This document shows positions 1-12,595 of a stretch of DNA of 64,000 nt, in pieces. Origin of the DNA: Scylla paramamosain (lineage: Eukaryota; Arthropoda; Malacostraca; Decapoda; Portunidae). The notes beneath the pieces are model-generated. The model saw only the letters and a program-made list of their open reading frames with translations. It did not search any database and had not been told where the DNA came from. The position numbers and the translations under genes are program-made. The stretch's first letter is position 1. Each line of letters opens with the position of its first letter. The stretch is from NCBI RefSeq assembly GCF_035594125.1, contig NW_026973701.1, positions 537,001 through 601,000 of the forward strand, given 5' to 3'.

Positions 1-1750
1 CATATACGTACTTTGCCGGCTACTTAGATGTGTGCAGGGCAAGATTCCCACAATTAAGGACCGGCGGCTCCCTAACTTCCTCCCGCGCCACGCCAGGAAA
101 CCTCGGTAAAGGTAAGCCAACGATGTACTTTACATGGAGGTTACGTAAGCATAGGCAGCCAAGGGAGGGTCGAGGCGATGGATTAGGTAAGGATGGGTGA
201 GGTTTGGCTGAGTTACAAGAGGTTATGCTAATGACCTAATGGGAATGAAGGCGGCGAATCCTTCTGTTAAGGTTTGAGGAGGAAGCTCTCGCCACTCCCA
301 GTATTAGGACACCTCGCTTTAGAAACAAGATGGTGGTCAACCATTTTCTCACAAAATGTTGGTCTCTAACTTCATGTCTCACTGAAGTGCGTACTTTTTC
401 CGGTTCAATATTAAGTGAAGTACGTACTTTTATCCCTCAATTTCCCTCAATCTTCACAGTGCTGCCCACTGCCGCGGTGCTGAAGGTGTTGACGAATACG
501 TAACAGCTAAATATGTTATGACCTTGTCGCCTGCAGCGTTGTTGACAGTGTGACGGCTCTGTAGAGCTACTGCGTGCATAATTAATCTCTAATCCACAAT
601 TAACATGTAGTATTATAGCAGTTATATTTTGTCCTTTTAAAATTATTATTTGTGATGAAATTAAGTTCTTCTTTTAGATTGTGGGCTGTATTCGTTCCTT
701 TATAAAAGAAAATGTATTTTTAAGTATACGTGACCAGCAGCCCCTGCTGGAGGGAATACTGAGTTGGGGGAATCTGTGGCTTTTACTGTTCTGCTTCATT
801 CAGTTTAGATAAGACGGTGTTGTTTATTATCAAAAACGTCATTGGGGCAACAGGTCCGTTGTTGTATGTTCTTTCCTTTCTTCTTTCCTTTGTGTTCCTT
901 TGTGTTTATTTTCCACCTCCTCATCCATCTACTGCTACTTTTACTACTCCCCCTCCTGCTCCTGCTCCTGCTCCTCCTCCTCCTCATAAATTAAATCGTA
1001 AACTTATCCACCTTCCTTATTTCCTCCTGATTGGTTTCGAACTGAGACGAACCACATAAACTTGATCGTAACTTGTCGGTAAATAAATCACTCTTTGCCT
1101 GCCTCGCCTTGGGGGACACTTGAAGTTTCCACCTCCGTCCTCAAGTTGCTGGGGGAAAGTTCGCGCATCTTGCCTTCAGTGACGGGAGAAGGAATGAAGG
1201 AAAGGAAGGGAAGGGGATTCGAGCGAGGAGAATAAAACAGTATTATACTCTTTCCTTGTCATTCATAATTTATCACCGAGTATGGATCCCTGAAGGTTTG
1301 TAGAAGTAAAGCACGTGTTTTATTTTTATTTATTTATTTTTTTTATGACACTCACATCCTCCTAAGTTCCACCTTAATATAATTTCTCAACAACAGTTCT
1401 TACACACAGACCTGTAGCTGTTCATCATGTGGCATTCAAGTCAGTGTTTTTTTTTTTTTTTTTAAGCGTTAAGTTAGGAGTGATGACGTAAGAGTCCACG
1501 TACTTACTAAGAGAACTTGCTAACTTAAAAATAGGAAAACAACACACAGTAGTTTTAAAATAGATGAACAGAAAATAACGCTGACAGTATAATGTAGCCT
1601 CCTCGTTGCATTATTTTTCTTTCATAGAGATTCATCAACGCCAAGCCAGATAAACATCACACCAGCTTTACAAACCCATCTATTTTACATCCTGCCGCCA
1701 GCTCCCCTCCGTGTTGAAACATTGGATTCGAGTCGAGGGCCCCATTTCTG
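1..1750. other. Gene-free unique sequence
   Basis: No coding frame or RNA gene is supported here. The stretch is mixed-composition unique DNA with short poly-T runs (about 1328-1344 and 1447-1463) and a CT/CTC-rich patch around 910-990. A short motif resembling GAAGTRCGTACTTTT occurs twice near 385-430. The small frames at 805-1059 show no domain-like composition. Confidence 0.5.
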
Positions 1751-1769
1751 TACATTTCTGGCAACAGGT

Positions 1770-1890
1770 AAATAAATAGATAGATAGATAGATAGATACA
1801 GAGATGAATACTGAATAGACAGACTGATAGATAGGTAGATAGAAAGACAAATAGACAAAAAGGCAGATAAATAAACAGATAGATTGATAG
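1770..1890. repeat. Degenerate GATA/TAGA microsatellite
   Basis: Runs of GATA (TAGA) are interrupted by point changes over roughly 120 bp. They are followed by unique DNA and a short (CA)n near 1930. Confidence 0.8.
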
Positions 1891-2220
1891 ATGATGATAA
1901 TACTAGGGGATGTTAGATAGCCTTAAGAACACACACACACACATACACACTTATTTATAATGCGTCTGTATAGAAGGAAGTTATGATAAATTTATGCAGG
2001 AAAGATGTCCCAGCGAAAGAGAAATGGCGCTGTATTAAATCTGAAAGGAGGAGCAGGAAGAAGAGGAAAATGAAATGGGAAAGTGAGAGAATGCAAAGAT
2101 TATTCTCTCCCTAATGTTGTTTTTCCCTCCTTCCTGATTACTTATCCCAAGTTTTTTCCTTTTTTTATTTCATATTTTCTTCTTTCTTTGTTTCTTTTTG
2201 ACACGTGTCCGTCATCTACA

Positions 2221-2226
<6 letters not shown>

Positions 2227-2260
<34 letters not shown>
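2227..2260. repeat. (TG)n microsatellite
   Basis: Pure TG dinucleotide run in a T-rich region. Sequence from 1900 to 2565 otherwise shows no gene. The 103-aa frame across it is T-rich and repeat-derived. Confidence 0.9.
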
Positions 2261-2264
<4 letters not shown>

Positions 2265-2565
2265 CGTGTTCTGTCCCACCCTCATTTCCACGCCCGTTAG
2301 TTTCACTCTCATGTTTTTATTTATTTTTTTTTTTTTCTCTGCTTCTCTCCTTCACAATGTTTCCTTCACTTACATTTTTTTTTATTGTTTATAAGCGAAT
2401 TTTCATGCCTTTATAGTTCATTTACTTCACGTCATATTTCATCGCTATTTACACATGCAGCTATAGAGCGATTGCCCTAATTGCACATTCATTAATAATG
2501 GCTGTGTTGACACGTGGATCGTCACACGGTAGTGCTTGCATCAGTATTTTCAAAATGACATTTCA

Positions 2566-2680
<115 letters not shown>

Positions 2681-2804
2681 ACTTTATACAATTTATCGAT
2701 TACGGTGTGAGTTACGGCGGAGATATTTTATGAACTTTACTTTTTCCACCATAACGTAAAACTTTTACTATACAAATTTGCCATGAGAAAAGAGGATGTA
2801 TAAG

Positions 2805-2977
<173 letters not shown>

Positions 2978-3111
2978 AAAATTGGGCTGAGTGGAAGATT
3001 GATGGAGTGGGATTCAATTAACTTTTTGCTGGACGGTGCTCGTGGATGCATGATTAAGCATAGTTAATAGGTGATCCTATGAATAATTCTCCCCGCATCT
3101 CTCTCCCTTTC

Positions 3112-3218
<107 letters not shown>

Positions 3219-3239
3219 TTTTTTTTTCTATATATATGT

Positions 3240-3690
3240 AGGAGGGACACTGACCAAGGGCAACAAAAATTCAATAAATAAAAAAAGCCCACTGAAATAT
3301 ATACCAGTGCAGCGTCCGTCAAGGGTTTCATACTGGCGATCAGAAAGACAAAAAGCATTCTGAGTGACTGATTGATTAAGAAGCTTGTTAACGAAGATGG
3401 ATGCAGAATATATGACATCATAGCTGCAGCTCGATGGTCTGAGGGACTGGATCGGCCATCCTCTTGGGGAACGCAGGCAAATTTCCAGCAGCAAGGAAAG
3501 GTGAACGTTGATGGAAGAGTTGGAGAAGTTCAGTGAAGCGGAGTGAAAGCATAGAAGAGGCATGTAATGGAAACGGTAGAAGGAAATCATCAGGACCATA
3601 AGCCTTCCGGTGGGCAAGATGCGAGACAGCACAGAAAACATCATTATAAAGAATTTCAGTAGCGGACAACAACAGCCAGATATTACAGAT
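3240..3690 (-). mobile_element. Decayed LINE fragment (RT, internally deleted)
   Basis: On the minus strand the translated pieces include the reverse-transcriptase linker motif HRKAYGPDDF (LINE consensus about RKAYGPDG), a SDRQYE stretch resembling the RT SDRQYGFRKG motif, and then directly the family's 3' end, whose translation reads [16 protein letters not shown]. The catalytic core is missing and several frameshifts are present. The same 3'-end signature occurs at 29273-29480 and 54130-54605, so this is a dispersed family. The exact clade (Jockey-like or other) is not resolved. Confidence 0.65.
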
Positions 3691-3750
3691 GAAGAAAGAA
3701 CAAAGAACTATCCAGTGTTGAGTTCACACCAGTGATCTGAGGGAAGAGTT

Positions 3751-4010
3751 CACACACACACACACACACACACACATGGAGGGGTACATGACGTGTCCAG
3801 AGTGTATATGTAAGGATGCACAGTTGGAAAAGATGTTCTAGGGAGGAAATTGTGTGTTAGATAAGAAATATTTTTAGACAGAGATTAAAATATTAGAAAA
3901 TGGTGTATTTTTTTTAATAGATTACACCCAGACGCAACCCGCGCCTCACAAATTTATACATGGCATTTTGTTTTATTATTCATTTAGCACTTGTAGATGC
4001 TGTAGATGAA
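3751..4010. mobile_element. (CA)n plus relic of the 52-kb hAT-like element
   Basis: After a (CA)n run (3751-3776), sequence from about 3780 to 4010 aligns by eye with 52050-52350. Shared blocks include GGTACATGAC, AAAATATTA, GACGCAAC, CGCGCCTC, GCATTTTG and the order in which they occur. It is a diverged, end-truncated copy of that non-autonomous element. The (GA)n at 4015 begins right after it. Confidence 0.6.
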
Positions 4011-4012
4011 TT

Positions 4013-4014
<2 letters not shown>

Positions 4015-4092
<78 letters not shown>
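4015..4092. repeat. (GA)n microsatellite
   Basis: About 78 bp of pure GA. The flanking 4093-4260 is purine-rich on the plus strand, with no supported gene. Confidence 0.95.
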
Positions 4093-4093
<1 letters not shown>

Positions 4094-4410
4094 CAGAAGG
4101 GAGAAAGTGGTAGGCGGGTGGCGTAAAATAGAGTTTAGATCTGCAGTTGACGTCAAGGGGGATGGAGGGAGGGGGCGTGAAGAGAAAAAGGGAAAAGAGG
4201 AGTGGAGAGTGATGAGAGTGAGGGGATATAAATGTAAATATGTATTCTTTTCTTCACCTTTCCTTTTTCTTGAATTCTTTATAGATTAATTAATTTCACC
4301 CCATACGTACTGACACATTCCATGCAGGAGGTTTGTGGGATTAGTTTACATAATTACTAATAACAAAACACACACTGACTCCCACGTTGATTACATGAAA
4401 TTAATCAAAG

Positions 4411-4517
4411 TGTGTGTGTGTGTGTGTGTGTGTGTTTGAGACGCCGTGCTTGACGTCAACCGTAATAGGGAAATGAAAACTGTATGAGAGAATTTGAAAA
4501 AAATATCATAACACGAC

Positions 4518-4571
<54 letters not shown>

Positions 4572-4692
4572 CATAATAATAATAATAGTCACCTCATCAG
4601 CTGGTAGTTTACTTGGTGCCAAAACTTTTGACACAAAGTTACTGAACCAGGTAAAAGTTGGTTCATACTCTGTGTGTGTGTGTGTGTGTGTG
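4411..4692. repeat. Cluster: (TG)n, (AAT)n, (TG)n
   Basis: A TG run at 4411-4434, an AAT/ATA trinucleotide run at about 4518-4587, and a TG run at 4671-4692. Short unique spacers between them show no coding signal. Confidence 0.9.
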
Positions 4693-4867
4693 CGTGCTAA
4701 AAGTTTCGCAGCTCAAACTTATCCCGTGGCCAGTCTCGCTCAGACTTACTGTACAACGCATTACCCATAATCAAGGCTGTACTTACTCTCACCGGCAGGG
4801 AAAAATGCCGTTTATAAGACCACGACGTGACAATCAAGGCAATACGTAGGTGAATCACACACGCACG

Positions 4868-4914
4868 CAGTAGTAGTAGTAGTAGTAGTAGTCGTAGTAG
4901 TAGTAGTAGTAGTC

Positions 4915-4965
<51 letters not shown>

Positions 4966-4968
4966 CTT
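4868..4968. repeat. (TAG)n trinucleotide repeat
   Basis: About 100 bp of TAG (GTA) with two TCG variants. Poly-Tyr frames on the minus strand are repeat read-through. Sequence 4970-5364 is unique, with no recognised gene. Confidence 0.95.
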
Positions 4969-5363
4969 AGTAAAAGATGTACTAGCAAAGGTTGTTGTCA
5001 TAAATGATAATAGTATTGTTGTTGCTACTTTTTTTGCCACTAATTGTGTTTTTTGCCTTTTCATTCAGGGTATTTTCATCATTCTGCCTTTGCATTGCCA
5101 TTATCGCGTGCCCGAGCAAATCTGGCTGGAGGAGAGGCAGCGGAAGGCGTAATGAGAGTGTGCTGGAACCTGCTAGGGGAGCCTGACGGTATTTTGTCGA
5201 TGTGAAGGCATCTGTATTTTTCATTGCGTTTTTTTCATTAAGGGTCTATTTCAGTTGGCTGCCGTCACGTTACCTCTTTGTGAGAAGGCTTACCTGTTGC
5301 ATGCGGCAGGAGAGTGCGCACACCTGGACTTAATTAATTTCCATGCTTTGACTTGGTGTCCGC

Positions 5364-5429
<66 letters not shown>

Positions 5430-5568
5430 ATGTGTTTGATGGACCCGTGAATGCTATCCATATCAGTATTTACATTAATTTCAGTATAGTAATGTATTTC
5501 CTGTATTTTTTGTTTGTATTGTTGTTTGTTGTCAATAAATATTTATCAAACTTTCTAACCGCAAGCGC

Positions 5569-5620
<52 letters not shown>
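5364..5620. repeat. Two (TG)n tracts
   Basis: TG runs at about 5364-5427 and 5571-5620 are separated by AT-rich unique DNA. The 130-aa frame spanning both is not gene-like. Confidence 0.93.
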
Positions 5621-5622
<2 letters not shown>

Positions 5623-5801
5623 AAGACGGGCTTACAAAAGGCAGTAAAGGCGTTATTATCCCGTGAATGACGCAATCTTGTTAAAATGAAAGAGTTGAAT
5701 ATCAGCCACAAAAGCCAGACTTAAAGTTGCTTATCTACCCAATTTTACGCGTTGGCAACTGAGCAATGACGCAATTAAGACAGTACACCAGACGACCAAG
5801 G

Positions 5802-5803
<2 letters not shown>

Positions 5804-5887
<84 letters not shown>
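5804..5887. repeat. (CT)n microsatellite
   Basis: About 84 bp of pure CT. Flanks 5640-5800 and 5890-6120 are unique without coding signal. Confidence 0.95.
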
Positions 5888-5889
<2 letters not shown>

Positions 5890-6352
5890 AAAACATATTA
5901 AACCTTTTATGACACAAGACGATAAAGTAAGTAAAGGAAAAGTGTATGTACGTACGTATGTGGTTTCCTGTAAATATTCTACCGAGGCTTGTTTTCTCTC
6001 GTCTCTCCTATCTGACTCCACGACATCCAAGGTTAAAGGTCAATAGTTTTCCTTGAAGGGGGAGCGCGAGGCAAGTCATCATGTGGCCGGGAAAAGAGTG
6101 GGAGAAATGGAAGAAAGTGATGGGGGAAAGAAATGTCTAGATTGAAATTCCAAGAAACACCAAGTTTTTTTTTCTTTCTTTGCTTTTTTGGCTTCATACC
6201 ATTTTTTTTTTCTGTCTCTCTCTGGCTTTTTCCACCCTGGGGCTTCTGTGTGCAAGTGTATCTATATTTATTCTCTTTGTTTTTTTTGTCAGTCTCTATC
6301 TCTTTATCCTCCTGGTGTCTGTGCTTCTGTCAATCTGTGTATCGTTACGTCT

Positions 6353-6356
<4 letters not shown>

Positions 6357-6448
<92 letters not shown>
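6357..6448. repeat. (CT)n microsatellite
   Basis: About 92 bp of CT preceded by a degenerate T/C-rich region (6160-6356). Sequence 6450-6780 is unique, with nothing recognised. Confidence 0.95.
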
Positions 6449-6451
<3 letters not shown>

Positions 6452-6784
6452 CTGAAGTCAATTTTCACTTTTGTCTTTTCTAATCCTGCACGACAGCCTC
6501 TATGCATCATCACTCTTATTTTTATCCTGTTATTTACCGAGCCGTTAGTTTATCCTCTTAGAATCCATTACCATGATCTCAGTACTCCTTGATTTACCTT
6601 CACTCTTTCCTCAAGGCCAGATAAATTTCTCCTCACCCTCTTAATACGTTAAACTTTCCACACTCTTCCCCCACTCTTTACCCTTTCCATCACCAGTAGT
6701 TAAATGAGGAGGAGGAGGAGAAGGGGAAACGGAGAGGAGGAGGAAGGGGGGGTAATCATGCTGGAAATACTGGAACCACCCCTC

Positions 6785-6900
6785 GAGTGACTGCTAATTA
6801 CAGGCTAAAAAGAGATTGCTTAATAACATTGATGATGCGAGCAAATATAGCTTTCCTCCCCGCCCTACGTTTTCTCTTTCCCTCTCTCTGGCCCCCCCTG

Positions 6901-6992
<92 letters not shown>

Positions 6993-7170
6993 TCCCGCTT
7001 CCCGCCTACCTCTTTCCCGATCCCCATCACCCCATTTTCTTTAATGAATTGGTTGGGTGTGAAACTAATTATCGAAAGCTAATTATCAGCAGCTGCAGAG
7101 ACTTAATGGGGTTTATGGTGAGGTAATTATCGAGTTGTCACACTGAGAGGGATTGGCTTGATTAATGCCC
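6785..7170. promoter_or_regulatory. Candidate regulatory island with TAAT/CAGCTG sites
   Basis: Unique sequence on both sides of a (CT)n tract (6903-6988) is dense in homeodomain-type cores: CTAATTATCG, CTAATTATCAGC, GGTAATTATCGAG, TTAATG (twice), a TTTATGG (Abd-B/Cdx-like) core, and an E-box CAGCTG. Six TAAT-type sites fall within about 130 bp at 7040-7170. No coding frame explains this composition. Function is inferred from motif density only; conservation in relatives would be needed to support it. Confidence 0.3.
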
Positions 7171-7370
7171 TCGCTCTGTTATGTGTTACGAGCCTGCGGA
7201 GGAAGGACGATGATGCTAATGTTAAGTGAGGGACATAAGAAGGTGGCGCTAGGTGTAGGAGGGGCCGGCAGCAGAAGGACAGTGAGAAGAGAATTATTGT
7301 GGTTTGCTTTGACTGGATATCCAAAGCTGTATCTGGATTTTGGCGTGTTGTTTTCTATTTATTGGTTTCT

Positions 7371-7582
7371 TTTTTTTTTTTTTTTTTTTATCTGATAGCG
7401 CCTACCGTCTGTATCTTCCGTATAAGTTTAAAGTTCGACACATACACACACACACACACATACATACGCGATCCAAGAAGCCAGGAAGAGATGAAAAAAG
7501 AAATGAAGGGAGGAATGGGAAATAAAAGAATGGCGAAAATTATAGGAAGAGAAAAATTATAAACAAATTCACCGCAGCCACG

Positions 7583-7668
<86 letters not shown>
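7371..7668. repeat. Poly-T, short (CA)n and long (CA)n
   Basis: A T-run at about 7370-7389, (CA)n at 7442-7460, then a long CA run at about 7584-7668. Confidence 0.92.
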
Positions 7669-7672
<4 letters not shown>

Positions 7673-7977
7673 GGAAATGTGAATGGTGGGGAATAAGAAA
7701 GAAGCAAAAGATAAAAAAGGAAATTGCACCGATACCTACATTGAAGCTACACCAAAAAGGCCGCTTGTACATCGCAAATATCCTTGTCGAAGTTTGTTTC
7801 CACAGATAAAAAAAAGTCAGTTGAGGAACATGGAGGGCAACAAGTGTGCTTCCTTCACTAATGATCAAGGAGGGAAACTGAGCAAGAACGCTATGGCTAC
7901 TGTAACAAGGAGAGCCGCGGAAAGTTTACATTGAAATTAAGTAGGAATAATTCAGTCAGATTTCTAACTAACACTGC

Positions 7978-7979
<2 letters not shown>

Positions 7980-8026
<47 letters not shown>
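7980..8026. repeat. Poly-T tract
   Basis: A 47-bp T homopolymer, consistent with the reverse complement of a retroposed poly-A tail. No recognisable element body was found on the minus-strand upstream side. Confidence 0.85.
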
Positions 8027-8027
<1 letters not shown>

Positions 8028-8029
8028 GT

Positions 8030-8730
8030 GTTGCATGAAATGACCTTGAGCGTTTAACCTGAAAGGGAATATACAAACAACAAAAATACAAACATGCAAA
8101 ATATGGTCTCTCTCTTGTGCAGAAACCACCTGGAGGAGTTTACATCGTCAATTTTAAGACTGACACCAGAGGGAAGTTTCATTGGTCGTCAATTTATTCA
8201 TCTGCCTTTATTTCCATAGTACTCTGATTCCTATTGCACATCTTTTTCTGTCGTATAGCGGTTGTGTTTGGTGATGGCCAGGTTACTTAGTGCGTTTTCG
8301 TATATTCTTATAGTTACACGTACTGATGTTACGATAATTCCTCTATTTTACTTTATATACCCTGCTTTATTTTCTCCCTTGCGTGCTGTCTTGCCTTTGC
8401 TTTCCTGCGGGTGTTTTCTCAGTGCGCTGTCGTATCGTTGCATAGTCAATGGTACATGCAAAGTTTTCTCTCTTTTGTATGTATATTAATGCCCTAAAGG
8501 GGGTGTCGCAGCGCCTGTCCCACATGCTGTATTCATGTTGTCTTTTGGTGTCTTGCATTATACCACATTATCTTTTTCTCCAGTGGTCTAGTTGTCTTTC
8601 GCTTCTGTCTGTCTTCGTGGCGCGGGGACGGGATGAACGAAAGACCGAGCTCAAGAAAATGCAAGAGCGTGGCTGTTTACTGCCTTTCAGCTTGTTTAGC
8701 AAGTTTTCCAATAATCTTAATTTAGGTTAG
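8030..8730. other. Unique sequence, no gene recognised
   Basis: The longest frames (63-93 codons) lack domain-like composition or splice context. Nothing further is supported. Confidence 0.4.
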
Positions 8731-8731
8731 T

Positions 8732-8805
<74 letters not shown>

Positions 8806-8864
8806 AAAGGGGGGGATTGGGAGAGGACAGATCACTTCCAAGAAAATACCAGTGTGTTTCCAGT

Positions 8865-8894
<30 letters not shown>
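8731..8894. repeat. (GA)n and (CA)n tracts
   Basis: GA run at about 8733-8802 and CA run at about 8867-8894, with a purine-rich spacer. Confidence 0.92.
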
Positions 8895-8898
<4 letters not shown>

Positions 8899-9322
8899 AG
8901 TCTTGGAGGCCCAGAGGCTACCACCATCTTACTAGCCATAATAAGTTTGTGTTTGGACTTCTCCTCTCATCATCATCATTTATTTGTTTCTCTCACACGA
9001 TTTATCGCCGTACATTTACTTTATTTGTGTAGGACCTTTTGTGTTACTTCTTATAGTGTGTGGAGTGAAGGGTAATATACCTTCAGGAAAAATGATTTAT
9101 TTGATGTTCAGTGACTGTGTTTCTTTTGAGGAGAACAAAGTCTTCCAAAGAAACAAAAAAGATACGGCAGTTAAAATATAAATAGTAGGTGACTGGAATG
9201 TAGGCGAAAAAAAAAAAAAATCTTGTTTATTTCTCTTGAGGTGATGCCAAAGGGACGTAACAGTAGTGATGAAGGATAGATGAGACTGTGTTGTGGTTAA
9301 GAATCCCTGTGGCTGTGGTAAT

Positions 9323-9356
<34 letters not shown>

Positions 9357-10060
9357 GAATGGTATTTCCTAAGCTGATCTTCCCTTGCAACTATTTATGT
9401 GACATTTTTTGCCATTCAGCTCCAGCAGTGGACACGAACAGTTGTAAACATTTTGTCCGCTGTTCTGAGTTTCTTTGTGTGTATTTATCTATGCACGAAA
9501 CAAAATGATACTGGCTTTTTTTTTTCTTTGCACGAGATCTGTATTTTTATCAATCAATGAAATGATTGGTACCAGTTTTCCATCGGCCTGGAGAATGTGA
9601 ATGATAAAAAAACAACAACAACTGGGAGACAATAATGATTGAAATCCATCACGAAAATCACTGAAATCAAGCAAAAAGTTGTCCGAATCTTTAGAAGGAA
9701 GAGTCTGACGAGCTGGAAGGAGGTAAATAAAAAGAGGAGAATCAGAGAAAAAACACTTATAAAACCTGACAACTGACAGATTTTCATCATATTAGAAGAC
9801 TTAGGATTTAACAAAGCGTTCAGCACCATGGAATTAAATGTTGCAGTCATGTTGGTCATGCATGTGCCGCTAAATGAAATAATGAAATGAAAAAGACCTT
9901 TTCTTCAAGTTTTCCTGCGTAGGTTGTCATTCGTTTACCTGGCAGTAAACATGTGAACTTTCTTGCCTCGTTATTCTAATATCCATGACTGAGTACTGGA
10001 TCAGAGATTGAGGATCAGTAAATCAAAATTCTAGTCTGGAAATCAATCGTCTTAAGTTGA
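8895..10060. other. Unique sequence with minor (GA)n
   Basis: Only a poly-A run near 9207 and a (GA)n at 9325-9354 stand out. No gene or element is recognised. Confidence 0.4.
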
Positions 10061-10669
10061 TGACTCTGCCTTGGAGTTGATGACTGGAGTGCTTGGTACA
10101 TTGGTCGTCTCACTGTCTCTCATCTGGCCTCACCTCCATTCCCTCTTGCTTCTTCCTCCTTATCTCCTGTCCCATTCGACGTGTCCCCTCTCATCTGAAA
10201 TTCCGTCTCCTGTCCCAGCCGTTCCATTTTCCGACCAGCACCGCAATGCCACTGTACCCTTTAATCTGACTGGCCTGGCTGACCTCCACCCTCCACACAC
10301 CAGCACTGTTCTATCACAGCCAGCCATCTCTTCCTGTCTCATTGTAACCTCCTTTATCCTTTGTATTTCCTGTCATCAACAAGGCTACTGTTACGTTCTT
10401 GCACCGGGTATTTCATCTACTAATAACCCCTTTCTCTGTCACCAAACTATAAACTCCCACTTCATACCTCGCTGCGGTCACTCAGCGTCATCCTGTCCCG
10501 CCCCGCCCCGCCCCGCCAGGCACCTTTAAGCACATGACCTGGCGGCTCTCCTCAGGTGGCCGCGCCCCCACAGGCCTCCACACCACCATTGATCACCTCT
10601 TGCCAATATTAGTCACTTCCCAAGCCCGCAATGCACACGTTAATACAATGCATGCAGCCTGCCTCTCTT

Positions 10670-10670
<1 letters not shown>
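10061..10670. other. C-rich unique region with (CCCCG)n
   Basis: A pyrimidine-rich segment includes a short CCCCG pentamer repeat at about 10497-10517. It has an open frame of 152 codons (10071-10529) rich in Ser, Pro, His and Cys. I see no conserved domain, so it is not called as a gene. Confidence 0.35.

Positions 10671-10673
<3 letters not shown>

Positions 10674-10757
<84 letters not shown>
10674..10757. repeat. (CA)n microsatellite
   Basis: About 84 bp of pure CA. Confidence 0.95.
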
Positions 10758-10760
<3 letters not shown>

Positions 10761-10904
10761 GTCATTATATCAGTATTGAAAAATTACAATAACTGAAACT
10801 ATATCTGGTGTTAACGTATTTTCAATTCTCAATATTTTAGCTTACATTGGAAAGAAAAATACTGGAGTATACCAGCTCTAGAAAATCGGAAGATTTAGAG
10901 GTGC

Positions 10905-11427
10905 CTTAGTCTTAAGACAGCGTAATGGAATACCTGTTTTTGGGAACGTAGATAAAATGTTAATGTCAAAGCATCGTTCGGTCAATGTGACTTCAATTGT
11001 AGGTCAGTTTCTCGGGGCTTTCAATATAGGGAAAATAAGGGATCGTTTAGATAAACAATGCTTAACTGAAGAATCAAAGTAAGGCTTCACTGTGGGAGGG
11101 GACACGCAGGAGATTTTAGAAGACTCCTGAAGCAGTAGATAACGGAGGCACTTATGATGTCATTTGCTTGAACTTCAGGTAAGAGAGAATTGGTTCTTAA
11201 ATACGCGAAGGGATTGGTTTTCAAATGCAGTACCAGTAAAGTGACAAGTGAATGGAATAAACTCAATGGTCAGGTCGTTAGAGCAGAATCAATGGGAAAC
11301 TTTAAAAGAATATTAGATAAATCTATGAATATAGAATATAGACTGATAAGGATAAATATATTTTTATAAAGGGGCTGCCATGTGCTGCTGTACTGGCTTC
11401 TTGCATCTTGCCTTATGTTCTTTTAAG
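10905..11427 (+). mobile_element. Heavily decayed CR1-like LINE relic
   Basis: Conceptual translation of the plus strand gives HRSVNVTSIVGQFL followed by IRDRLDKQCLTEESK and GFTVGG. These match YRPVSLTSVVGKML, IREHLDKHNLINQSQ and GFTKGK of the better-preserved CR1-like copy at 27.8-29.3 kb. The catalytic core is deleted. The 3' part resumes with VNEWNKLNGQVVRAESMGNF and ends in the family 3' UTR (CTTCTTGCATCTTGCC, then TTATGTTCTTT) near 11427. Stop codons and frameshifts make it inactive. Confidence 0.7.
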
Positions 11428-11897
11428 ATTTTGTGGCATAGTTCCCGTGGCCGCACCGACCTGCCTGCCTGGGATGGTGCAGCTGCCGGGGAAGGCTGCG
11501 GCTGCTGCAAAGTTCCCATAAAAGATGTATCAGTTTAGGTTTTTGTGTTTTCTGCTCTAAGACTGTTGTGTTCGTTGTCTCTGTTTTTTTTTTGTTATTG
11601 TTCTTCCATTTATGTTCCCGGTGTTCTGCCTTTGTCTTTCTCTCTCTTTGGTCTTTCAAAATGTGGAGGATTTTTTTTTTTTTTTTTCATAAAGTGTGTT
11701 GACAGGTGTGTGTGTTTTTGTTTTATATGTTCACTGTATACGCTTCATAACGCTTGATACTGATAGCGGAAACCAAGATTTTGTATACTGATAAGAAATT
11801 GGGAGTTTCTGCAAGTATCAATGAAGCTTTCTGTCCAGTCACCGCCACACGCTTTACCTGCACTGCTAAGTAAAGTCAAATCTTTCCTTATGTTTTC

Positions 11898-11903
<6 letters not shown>

Positions 11904-11932
<29 letters not shown>
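11904..11932. repeat. (ATT)n microsatellite
   Basis: A short ATT run in a T-rich, otherwise featureless stretch (11430-12130). Confidence 0.85.
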
Positions 11933-11937
<5 letters not shown>

Positions 11938-12320
11938 GCTCCTTTTTCGTTACATAATTTTTTTTTCTTCCCTTACCATTACCTCCTTCTTAACACATTT
12001 CCCTCATTTTTCCAGTTTTCTTTGCAAGCTTTCACTTTCCTTCAATCCTTCCTACGTTCTCTAACCTTCCCCTTCTCATTTTCTTTACCATTACACGCTT
12101 TTATCACCTCTTCCCTTCATTTATCCCTTTCTCTAGACCAGGGGTTCTTAACCTTTTGATGGTTCCATACCCCCAATGGATTGTCGAATATGGTCCCATA
12201 CCCCCTTCACTTGACTGTTCAAATAATTATCACCAATCCTATTATTTGCCAGTATGTCTTCCAGATACGAGTATTTCAATCGCTTGAATTTACTGTACTT
12301 TAGATACGGATTACTAGGAA

Positions 12321-12580
12321 AAAAACATAACCATTGATGATTTTATAATTTTTTTACTGAAAGCAAAATTAATAAAGTTATAGTTCCGTTTTATTATACA
12401 AAAAAAAAAGAACAACATAAATGTGCAAGTTTTTAGTCCCTCGACTACATAAAAACATAACCATTGATAATTTTATTATTTTTTTACTGAAAGCAAAATT
12501 AATAAAGTTATAGTTTCGTTTTATTACACAAAAAAGAACAACATAAATGTGCAGGTTTTTAGTACCTCGACTACATGAAA
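12321..12580. repeat. 130-bp tandem duplication inside the hAT element
   Basis: Two copies (about 12321-12450 and 12451-12580) share CATAACCATTGAT, the run ending AATAAAGTTATAGTT, and CTCGACTACAT in the same order with few differences. The unit is AT-rich and has no coding frame. Confidence 0.85.
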
Positions 12581-12595
12581 CAGACTTTTACTAAT

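Noticed and set aside
10071..10529. 152-codon frame in C-rich DNA
   Set aside because: No domain, no splice context, and includes a CCCCG repeat. Open because TAA/TGA are rare in pyrimidine-rich DNA.
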